Assembly (NCBI GenBank): GCA_020353135.1 | Contig: CP070688.1 | Coordinates: 4,251,389-4,258,491 of the forward strand | DNA length: 7,103 nt | DNA from: Chloroflexota bacterium | GTDB taxonomy: Bacteria; Chloroflexota; Anaerolineae; Promineifilales; Promineifilaceae | Reading direction: 5' to 3' | In this document: positions 1 to 5,707 of the stretch, piece after piece | How the letters are laid out: every line of letters begins with the position of its first letter | Numbering within the stretch: position 1 is the stretch's first letter | The notes under the pieces: generated by a model | Seen by the model: the letters and a program-made list of their open reading frames with translations, nothing else | What the model was told of the DNA's origin: nothing | Database searches by the model: none | Position numbers and translations under genes: made by a program

Positions 1-1
1 G

Positions 2-97
2 AACGGCGTCGCCGTCTTGCTCATGCTGTTCGACGAGATCCGGCGTGTGCGACATAGGCAACTAGCCAAAAGAACTGACTATTCGGAGGAACAATAA
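2..97 (+). CDS. 3' end of an upstream gene, probably a membrane protein tail
   Basis: An open frame enters from the left edge and ends at TAA 95-97. The visible 31 residues start NGVAVLLMLFDEIRR and end with KRTDYSEEQ. Codon third positions are mostly G or C in the first half, as in the other real genes here, while the other two plus frames stop at 55-57 and about 63-65. A hydrophobic run (VAVLLMLF) followed by a basic stretch (RRVRHRQLAKR) looks like the end of a last membrane helix with a cytoplasmic tail under the positive-inside rule. The stop is one base before the next start, and the next gene's ribosome binding site lies inside this frame, so the two genes are probably cotranscribed and translationally coupled. 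The family cannot be identified from so short a piece. Confidence 0.55.
   Translation, partial: NGVAVLLMLFDEIRRVRHRQLAKRTDYSEEQ
85..90 (+). promoter_or_regulatory. Shine-Dalgarno site for the SH3b/META protein
   Basis: GGAGGA sits eight bases before the ATG at 99 and fixes that start. It lies within the last codons of the preceding gene. Confidence 0.75.
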
Positions 98-98
98 C

Positions 99-1292
99 AT
101 GGAAGAACAGACTCCTAACGAAGAAATGGAAAGTCAGGCGCCTGAGACCGGCGAAGAATCGACTGAACCGGCGGCCCCTGACGGGCCGGAAGAACAAGCG
201 CCGGCCGCTCAAGAATCGCAGGGCGGTAGCAACACGCTGGTGATCGTCCTGGCCGTGGCTCTCGTCCTGGCCCTGGCCGGCATCCTCTTCCTGGTGCTCG
301 TCTACGTCGTTGGCGGCGACTCTGAGTCGGGCGGCGAGGAGGTGGCGACGCTGCCTCCGCCGGGCGTTACCGTCGAGGCCACCGTCGTCCCCCCCACGCC
401 AGAACCGGGCGACCCCACGGCCACGGTGACCGCCAGGGCCGGGGTCAACGTTCGCACCGGTCCTGGGGTCGAATATCCGGTCGTTGGCATCGCCCCCTTT
501 GGCGCCGAGCTAGAGGTCGTCGGCGTGAGCGCCGATGGCACCTGGTGGGCGATTAATATACCAGAAGTGGCCGGCGGCGTCGGCTGGGTATCCGAGGAGT
601 TCGTCGAGGTGGAAAATGGCGACGATGTCCTCGTCCTGCCCGCCCCGCCCACGCCCACCCCGGCCGCGACGCCAACACCAACTGCCACCCCCGCGCCGGA
701 CATCGAATTCACCGCCAGCCGGACGACCATCAACGCCGGCGAAACGGCCACCCTGGCCTGGTCGGTCGAGAACGTGACCGCCGTCTACCTGTATCCGGTC
801 GGCGATCATTATGCGAACTATCCCGTGACTGGCCAGGGAACCAAGGACGTCCAGCCCTATATCACGACCTCCTATGAGCTGCTGACCTTCAATCCCGACA
901 ATACCACCAGCGCCGAGCGAATTGAGATCACCGTAGTAAACGGCCTGACCACCGGCCGTTGGCTGCTTCAATCATATGTGTCGTCTAGCGGCGGATTGCA
1001 ATCGCTGCTGCCAGGGACCGAGATAACGGCCCGCTTTGGCGCCGACGGTAGCCTCAGCGGATCAGGTGGCTGCAACAGTTACAGCGGCCGGTTCACGGCT
1101 TACGACCAGACTCTACTCATTAGCAACTTGTCGTCCAGCCAACAGCTTTGCGCCACGCCTGAGGGCATCATGGAACAAGAAGGCCAATTCTTGATCCTGT
1201 TGCAGCAGGCCGACGAGATGGCCATCAGCGCTGGACAATTGACCATATTCGACGCCGCCGGCAACCGCATCCTGGTATTCATTAACGGATAA
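99..1292 (+). CDS. Membrane-anchored SH3b / Ig-like / META (HslJ-like) domain protein
   Basis: A 397-residue single-pass membrane protein. Residues 1-45 are a disordered tail with 13 acidic and no basic residues. Residues 46-72 are one long hydrophobic helix. A Pro/Thr-rich spacer leads to a bacterial SH3 domain at about 108-172 (GVNVRTGPGVEYPVVG, then GTWWAI and GWVSEEFVEV). A second Thr-Pro linker covers 181-200. Residues 201-280 form an Ig-like beta module (INAGETATLAWSVENV). Residues 283-397 are a META/HslJ-like domain with its hallmark GCNSYSG (C325) and a second cysteine, C351. SH3b domains commonly bind peptidoglycan. META domains are small beta domains of poorly known function in secreted or lipoproteins. 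The large part is therefore probably outside the membrane and may touch the cell wall, although no basic residues flank the helix to fix topology. The ATG at 99 has a good Shine-Dalgarno. A role as an envelope sensor or scaffold is inference. Confidence 0.9.
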   Translation: MEEQTPNEEMESQAPETGEESTEPAAPDGPEEQAPAAQESQGGSNTLVIVLAVALVLALAGILFLVLVYVVGGDSESGGEEVATLPPPGVTVEATVVPPTPEPGDPTATVTARAGVNVRTGPGVEYPVVGIAPFGAELEVVGVSADGTWWAINIPEVAGGVGWVSEEFVEVENGDDVLVLPAPPTPTPAATPTPTATPAPDIEFTASRTTINAGETATLAWSVENVTAVYLYPVGDHYANYPVTGQGTKDVQPYITTSYELLTFNPDNTTSAERIEITVVNGLTTGRWLLQSYVSSSGGLQSLLPGTEITARFGADGSLSGSGGCNSYSGRFTAYDQTLLISNLSSSQQLCATPEGIMEQEGQFLILLQQADEMAISAGQLTIFDAAGNRILVFING

Positions 1293-1338
1293 CAACCATG
1301 CCGCTAAAGGCTAATTGCTCATCGCTAACCGCTATTCC

Positions 1339-1345
1339 GGAGGAG
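1339..1345 (+). promoter_or_regulatory. Shine-Dalgarno site for the holin-like/phosphodiesterase gene
   Basis: GGAGGAG lies four bases before the ATG at 1350 and supports that start. The gap from the previous stop is only 57 bases and shows no terminator-like hairpin with a T run, so the two genes probably share a transcript. Confidence 0.75.
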
Positions 1346-1349
1346 AAAA

Positions 1350-3437
1350 ATGAAAGAACATAGACGCTCTTTGAGCAGGCACCCGGTTGTCCGCATCTTG
1401 ATCATCTGGGTTATTTCGGTCATTGGCTTGATAGTTATGGACCTAATACTGGATGGTCTGACGATCGACAGTGTCGGTACCGCGTTTATGGCCGCGGCCG
1501 CTATCGGCCTGCTGAACGCCCTGCTGTGGCCCTTCTTGAGCCGGGTACTGCTGCCCTTCGCGGTCTTCACCGGGGGGCTGCTCTTCCTGGTCCTCAACGG
1601 GGTCATCGTCTGGCTGGCGGGCCAGATTGTCCCTGGCTTCAATGTTGATAACCTGTTCTGGACAGGCATCTGGACCGCGCTGGGCATCACGGCCGTCAAC
1701 GTGATCCTGAGTACGCTGCTCACTCTGGACGACGACGCCTCCTACTACCGCAACGTCATCAACAAGCGCATCCGCCGCAGCAAGAATGTCGTGGAGACCG
1801 ATGTACCCGGCGTCTTCTTCCTGGAGATCGATGGCCTGGCCATGCCGGTTCTGGAAAAGGCCATGGAATTGGGCTACACGCCGACCATGAAGCGTTGGCT
1901 CGAAGAAGGCACGCACAAACTGGCCACCTGGGAGACCGATCTTTCCTCCCAGACCTCGGCCAGTCAGGCCGGCTTGCTGCACGGCAACAACTACAATATA
2001 CCGGCCTTTCGCTGGTACGATCGCCAGCGCAAGATGATCGTCGCCTCCAGCAATCCCGACGAAGTGGCCAAGATCGAACAAGATCACTCTGACGGCAACG
2101 GCTTGCTGGTCGACGGCGGCGCCAGCCGCGGCAATTTACTCTCCGGCGACGCGCCCAACGTCATGAACACGGCCAGCACCATCAAGGACTTCTCCCGCTT
2201 CCACACCGCCGACTTTTACGCCTATTTCGCCGATCCTTACAACTTCTCCCGCACCCTGTTGCTTCTCTTCTGGGACATCATCCTGGAACGCTATCGGTTC
2301 TGGCAGCAGCGGCGCAAGGACGTCCAACCCCGCCTGGACAGGCATCACCGCAACTTCAAATATGCCCTGGTGCGTGGCGGAACAACTGTCTTCCTGCGCG
2401 AGTTGAACATCTACACTCTCATCGGCGATATGTTCGCTGGCACACCTTCGGCTTACGCCACCTTCGTCGGTTACGACGAGGTAGCCCACCACTCGGGCGT
2501 CGAAACCCACGACGCCTTTGATGCCCTGTACAAGATCGACCAGCAGTTCGCCCGCCTGGAGTCCGCGGCCGAAAAAGCGCCCCGCCCCTACCATTTCGTG
2601 ATCCTGTCCGATCATGGCCAGAGCGGCGGCGCCACCTTCAAGCAGCGCTACGGCAAGTCCCTGGCTGAATTCGTGCAGGAACTGACCGACGATTACCAGG
2701 TCGGCGGCTACGAGGAAAACGCCGAGGGCGTCACCAACCTCAACAACGTCCTATCCGACGCCATGCAACACGAAGACAGCAATACCGCCCGCCGGGCGGC
2801 CGGGGCCGCGAAGCGCTACGCGGCGGCTAGAGAAAGGAGCGAGATCGTCAAGGCCGAGGTCCTTTCGGCCGACGAAGTCAAGGATGAGGAACTGCCGGGC
2901 ATCGTCGTGATGGCCTCCGGTAACCTCGGCCTGGTCTACGGTACGGGGCTCGAGGAACGGGGGACGTTGGAAGAGATTGAGCTTATCTATCCCGGCATGC
3001 TCGATGGTCTTGTCAATCACGAGGGCATTGGCTTTGCCATGGTTCGCTCAATAGAGCACGGTCCGGTTGTCATCGGGGCCAACGGCCGCAACTATCTGAA
3101 GGAAGAACGGATCGAAGGCGAGGACCCGTTAGCCGGATTCGGCCCACGAGCTGCCCAACACCTGATTCGCGAGGACACCTTCCCCAATTGTCCCGATATC
3201 CTGGTCAACAGCTTTTATCGAGCCGATACCAATGAAGTGGCCGCCTTTGAGGAGCTCATCGGCTGTCACGGCGGCATGGGCGGCTACCAGACCCAACCTT
3301 TCGTCCTCTATCCGGCCGAATTGCCGGTCGGCGACGGGCCGCTCATTGGCGCCGCGGCCGTGCACCATCTCATGAAAGGCTGGGTCGCCGATAGCAACGT
3401 CGCTGCCGCGACAGAAGACGGCGAATCTGACAGCTGA
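1350..3437 (+). CDS. PF04020-type four-helix membrane domain fused to an alkaline-phosphatase-superfamily phosphodiesterase
   Basis: A 695-residue two-part protein. Residues 1-125 carry four hydrophobic helices (about 13-33, 42-62, 66-93, 103-125) with the look of the 'phage holin family 4_2' / YvlD-like domain (GLLNALLWPFL, LLFLVLNGVIVWLAG). Residues 153-675 match a type I phosphodiesterase/nucleotide pyrophosphatase fold. Visible ligands in family order are D161 (FLEIDGLA), probable nucleophile T202 (SSQTSASQAGLLHG, with Thr-to-Gly spacing like the NPP TxPNxxxxxTG motif), D376 and H380 (YDEVAHH), D421-H422 (LSDHGQS) and H640 (GCHGGMGG). The set looks complete, so the enzyme should hydrolyse a phosphate mono- or diester using two metal ions, probably zinc. 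The substrate is unknown. Charge pattern (KEHRR before helix 1, NKRIRR after helix 4) predicts both ends in the cytoplasm, which is odd for this superfamily. Despite the holin name, nothing suggests a prophage. Related fusions occur, from memory, in actinobacteria and Chloroflexota. Confidence 0.9.
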   Translation: MKEHRRSLSRHPVVRILIIWVISVIGLIVMDLILDGLTIDSVGTAFMAAAAIGLLNALLWPFLSRVLLPFAVFTGGLLFLVLNGVIVWLAGQIVPGFNVDNLFWTGIWTALGITAVNVILSTLLTLDDDASYYRNVINKRIRRSKNVVETDVPGVFFLEIDGLAMPVLEKAMELGYTPTMKRWLEEGTHKLATWETDLSSQTSASQAGLLHGNNYNIPAFRWYDRQRKMIVASSNPDEVAKIEQDHSDGNGLLVDGGASRGNLLSGDAPNVMNTASTIKDFSRFHTADFYAYFADPYNFSRTLLLLFWDIILERYRFWQQRRKDVQPRLDRHHRNFKYALVRGGTTVFLRELNIYTLIGDMFAGTPSAYATFVGYDEVAHHSGVETHDAFDALYKIDQQFARLESAAEKAPRPYHFVILSDHGQSGGATFKQRYGKSLAEFVQELTDDYQVGGYEENAEGVTNLNNVLSDAMQHEDSNTARRAAGAAKRYAAARERSEIVKAEVLSADEVKDEELPGIVVMASGNLGLVYGTGLEERGTLEEIELIYPGMLDGLVNHEGIGFAMVRSIEHGPVVIGANGRNYLKEERIEGEDPLAGFGPRAAQHLIREDTFPNCPDILVNSFYRADTNEVAAFEELIGCHGGMGGYQTQPFVLYPAELPVGDGPLIGAAAVHHLMKGWVADSNVAAATEDGESDS

Positions 3438-3479
3438 ACGATCACCGCTGGCGGCGATTCCCGCAGGAGAGTACGGTAG

Positions 3480-3542
3480 GGGTAAGGCAGTCGGGCAAGG
3501 CGTCATCTCGCGCGACCAGATGGTTTCCCGACTGCCTTACCC
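3480..3542. repeat. 63-base element with perfect 16-bp inverted arms
   Basis: GGGTAAGGCAGTCGGG (3480-3495) is exactly complementary to CCCGACTGCCTTACCC (3527-3542). The 31-base centre holds a smaller nested pair, CATCT (3504-3508) with AGATG (3518-3522). As RNA this would be a very stable two-stage hairpin between the phosphodiesterase stop and the acidic-protein gene. It lacks the T run of a textbook intrinsic terminator (CCTTAATCC follows), so it could instead be a Rho-assisted terminator, an mRNA-stabilising processing site, or a dispersed palindromic repeat. The sequence alone does not decide between these. Confidence 0.85.
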
Positions 3543-3572
3543 TTAATCCGCGTTATCCACGTTAATCCGCGT
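3543..3572. repeat. Short direct-repeat array, TTAATCCGCGT units
   Basis: TTAATCCGCGT occurs at 3543-3553 and again at 3562-3572, with a related TTATCCACGT (3553-3562) between them. This makes three degenerate units of about 9-10 bases. The array directly abuts the right arm of the preceding inverted repeat and ends 10 bases before the AAGGAGGG ribosome site. It resembles the iterated 'ATCCGYGT' arrays seen in intergenic DNA of several environmental phyla; that comparison is from memory. Binding sites for a regulator are an alternative. Confidence 0.7.
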
Positions 3573-3582
3573 CCCATTATCT

Positions 3583-3590
3583 AAGGAGGG
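3583..3590 (+). promoter_or_regulatory. Strong Shine-Dalgarno for the acidic pentapeptide-repeat protein
   Basis: AAGGAGGG lies four bases before the ATG at 3595. It is the best ribosome site in the window and fixes the start at the first residue of the pentapeptide array. No clear -35/-10 pair was found in the 157-base gap, so whether this gene has its own promoter is open. Confidence 0.8.
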
Positions 3591-3594
3591 CAAT

Positions 3595-4620
3595 ATGGAA
3601 ATCCCAGAAAAGAACGATCCAGAGATGGAAGATGCTGAAGCTGAAAGCGCCGAGCAAGAAAGCGCCGAAATGGATAGCCCGGAACCGGATGATTCTGAAA
3701 CTGGAGATTTAGAGTCTGAGGGAGCAGAACCGGAAGCCGGGCAGCCAGAAGCATCAGAAGCGGAGAGCGCCAAAACCGAAATCGTCGAGACGAAGGCTTC
3801 CGAGCCAGATGTTTCAGAACCAGATTCTGGGAAGAAAGGTCCGAACATCTTTCAGCGCATCTTGTTGTGGGCGGCCATCGTCATCGCTTCACTCTTTTTG
3901 CTTCTGGGCTTGGCCGGCGTGATCGGTGTTTGGGCTGTCAACACGCCCGTGACTGAAACCATCCTGGCCATTCTGACGCCCATTGACGATACTTTGCAGC
4001 GCCTGGAAGTCGTAGCCGGTGAAGCCGGTGCCGCTTTGGCCGAGGTTTCGACATCCCTTGGCGAAGCCGATCAGCAGGTGCAAGATCTGGGCGCCGGGCT
4101 GGCCGAAACGAATCTCGTCGTGGAGGCGTTGAACCGGATCTTCGACGTGGATGTCGAGCAAAAGGTCGGCCAGGCCGGCCAGAGTGTCCGCTCGATCTAT
4201 GATACCGTGGTCGCCGTCGAGGAAACCATCGAAGCCATCAATGCCATCCCCTTCCTCAACGTCGAAGTTCCGGGCAGCACGGAAATCGGCGCTATCCGGA
4301 CCAGCATGGAGGAAATGGCCGTCAGCGCTGCTGAGCTGCGCGAAGAGTCGCAACAGAGAAGAGAAGATCGGGCCGAAAACCTGGTCGAGGCCATCAGTGC
4401 GCCTATCAATCGACTGAATGATCGCGTCGACGAGATGCATAGTCGCATGACCGGCGCGGAAGAGCGACTTGGCCTGGCCGTCGAGCGAATCGACGAAATT
4501 CAGAACGACGTGCCTCGCTGGATCGATATCGCCTCCATCATTGCTACTTTGCTTTTGGCCTGGTTGATGTTCTCGCAAGGGGCGGTCGTCGTCTTGTGCT
4601 GGCAGACCTTGCACAAGTAA
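3595..4620 (+). CDS. Two-helix membrane protein with acidic pentapeptide-repeat tail and coiled-coil-like centre, function unknown
   Basis: I do not recognise the family of this 341-residue protein. Residues 1-80 are 16 tandem degenerate pentapeptides of form x-[ED]-x-[small]-E, such as AESAE, QESAE and MDSPE. Glu occupies position 5 in 13 of 16 units and position 2 is acidic in 13 of 16; the 80 residues hold 30 acidic and 4 Lys residues. A first membrane helix spans about 88-114, preceded by GKKGPNIFQR, which suggests the tail faces the cytoplasm. Residues 116-308 are helical, Ala/Glu/Val-rich and coiled-coil-like, especially 235-305 (IRTSMEEMAVSAAELREE, then INRLNDRVDEMHSRM). A second helix at about 309-333 leaves a short CWQTLHK tail. 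The predicted layout is tail in, coiled centre outside, C-terminus in. The DNA for the tail is poorer in GC (126 of 240 bases in 3601-3840, hand count). It ends 10 bases before the AI-2E permease gene, so a partner role there is plausible but unproven. Confidence 0.85.
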   Translation: MEIPEKNDPEMEDAEAESAEQESAEMDSPEPDDSETGDLESEGAEPEAGQPEASEAESAKTEIVETKASEPDVSEPDSGKKGPNIFQRILLWAAIVIASLFLLLGLAGVIGVWAVNTPVTETILAILTPIDDTLQRLEVVAGEAGAALAEVSTSLGEADQQVQDLGAGLAETNLVVEALNRIFDVDVEQKVGQAGQSVRSIYDTVVAVEETIEAINAIPFLNVEVPGSTEIGAIRTSMEEMAVSAAELREESQQRREDRAENLVEAISAPINRLNDRVDEMHSRMTGAEERLGLAVERIDEIQNDVPRWIDIASIIATLLLAWLMFSQGAVVVLCWQTLHK

Positions 4621-4630
4621 CCACACCGCC

Positions 4631-5707
4631 ATGTCTCAGAAGAGCCTTTCATTCACTCTGAGATTCATACTGGGCGTCGCCGGCCTAGGAATTGCCCTGA
4701 TCGCCGTGCGCCAGGCGTCCGGCATCATCGTGCCCTTGCTGCTGGCCTGGATCGTCGTGTTGAGCGCCAGCCCGCTATTCTTCTGGCTGCGAGAGAAAAA
4801 CGCGCCTGGTTGGCTGGCCTTCATCCTCACCTTCCTGGCCATTTTGGCCGTCGGCGCCTTCCTGGTTATCACCTTGATCGTCGCCGTCGATCGACTGTTT
4901 GATCTACTACCGACCTACGCCGACGAAATAGATAGCATCAAGCAGTCCATCGCGGACTTCTTGGCCAGCTTGGGCCTTGGCCAGGCGAACTCTGTACCCG
5001 TCGCCGATCTTATTGATCCCGGCGCGCTAATGGATCTCTACGCCGGGTTGCTTGGTGGCTTGGTGGAAACGCTTTCCAACGTGGTGCTCATCTTCATGGC
5101 CATCATCTTCATGCTCGTCGAAGCCTTCAACATGCCCCGCAAAGTGGCCGCCGAGTTGGATGCCGGCAACGACTACGTCCGGCGCTTATCCGACTTCAGC
5201 CTCGACATCAGGCGCTACATATCCATCACCACCTGGATCGGCCTGCTGACTGGCGCCCTGGATACGATTTTCTTCATGATCATGGGCGTGCCCTTGCCCT
5301 TGCTGTGGGGTATCCTGGCTTTTCTCTTGAGCTATATCCCCGTCATAGGCTTCTGGCTGGCGGCCATTCCGCCCACGATCCTGGCCTGGCTGGAGTCCGG
5401 TCCGCTCGCCGCTATAATCGTCTTCGTCGGCATCATCCTCATCAACGGCTTCGCCGACGAAGTGTTGAAACCGAAATTCATGGGCGAGGGTCTCGATCTG
5501 GCGCCCATCATGGTCATCCTATCGATCACCATCTGGACGGCCGTCCTCGGCCCCATGGGCGCCATTCTGGGTATTCCGGTGACGATGATCGTCAAGGAGT
5601 TGGTGCTTGAAGCGGACGAGAAAAATGCCTGGATCGCCCGTCTAATCAGCAAAGGAGATGAAAAGCCCGCTCCAGGCGAGCCAGAAGAAACGTCCTCACC
5701 AGCTTAA
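4631..5707 (+). CDS. AI-2E family transporter (PF01594 permease)
   Basis: A 358-residue polytopic membrane protein of normal length for the family. Features in order: N-terminal helices at about 10-27 and 30-53 (GIIVPLLLAWIVVLSASPLFFWL), a helix at 60-86, an extracytoplasmic-type helical stretch at 90-145, a helix at 147-165, and the conserved C-terminal half. That half includes PLPLLWGILAFLLSYIPVIG (221-240), ILINGFADEVLKPKFMGEGL (269-288) and LGPMGAILGIPVTMIVKEL (306-324), the most diagnostic part. Family members have been tied to autoinducer-2 export (TqsA), sodium/proton exchange and other small solutes, so the name does not set the substrate. The tail after 325 is hydrophilic. No Shine-Dalgarno precedes the ATG; the start lies 10 bases after the preceding stop, so translation probably depends on ribosomes finishing that gene. 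The stop TAA (5705-5707) overlaps the stop of the convergent minus-strand gene. Confidence 0.92.
   Translation: MSQKSLSFTLRFILGVAGLGIALIAVRQASGIIVPLLLAWIVVLSASPLFFWLREKNAPGWLAFILTFLAILAVGAFLVITLIVAVDRLFDLLPTYADEIDSIKQSIADFLASLGLGQANSVPVADLIDPGALMDLYAGLLGGLVETLSNVVLIFMAIIFMLVEAFNMPRKVAAELDAGNDYVRRLSDFSLDIRRYISITTWIGLLTGALDTIFFMIMGVPLPLLWGILAFLLSYIPVIGFWLAAIPPTILAWLESGPLAAIIVFVGIILINGFADEVLKPKFMGEGLDLAPIMVILSITIWTAVLGPMGAILGIPVTMIVKELVLEADEKNAWIARLISKGDEKPAPGEPEETSSPA

Noticed and set aside
302..751. A 149-codon minus-strand frame rich in Gly, Val, Thr and Ser
   Set aside because: The composition mirrors the Pro/Thr linkers and SH3b region on the plus strand. It is a shadow frame.
1350..1730. 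Prophage signal from the 'phage holin' domain
   Set aside because: The family name is historical. There is no endolysin, structural phage gene, integrase or attachment site, and the domain is fused to a phosphodiesterase.
1443..2087. A 214-codon minus-strand open frame opposite the holin-like domain
   Set aside because: It is a low-complexity Gly/Asp/Gln-rich translation with no family resemblance. The plus strand carries clear helices and catalytic motifs here.
3480..3555. Textbook Rho-independent terminator after the phosphodiesterase gene
   Set aside because: The stem is long enough but the loop is 31 bases and no run of T follows. It is kept as an inverted repeat with termination as one option.
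3889..4632. A 247-codon open frame on the minus strand opposite the acidic protein gene
   Set aside because: It lies wholly across the plus-strand coding region, has no recognisable domain, and its openness follows from the codon bias of the plus-strand gene, which has membrane helices and a strong ribosome site.
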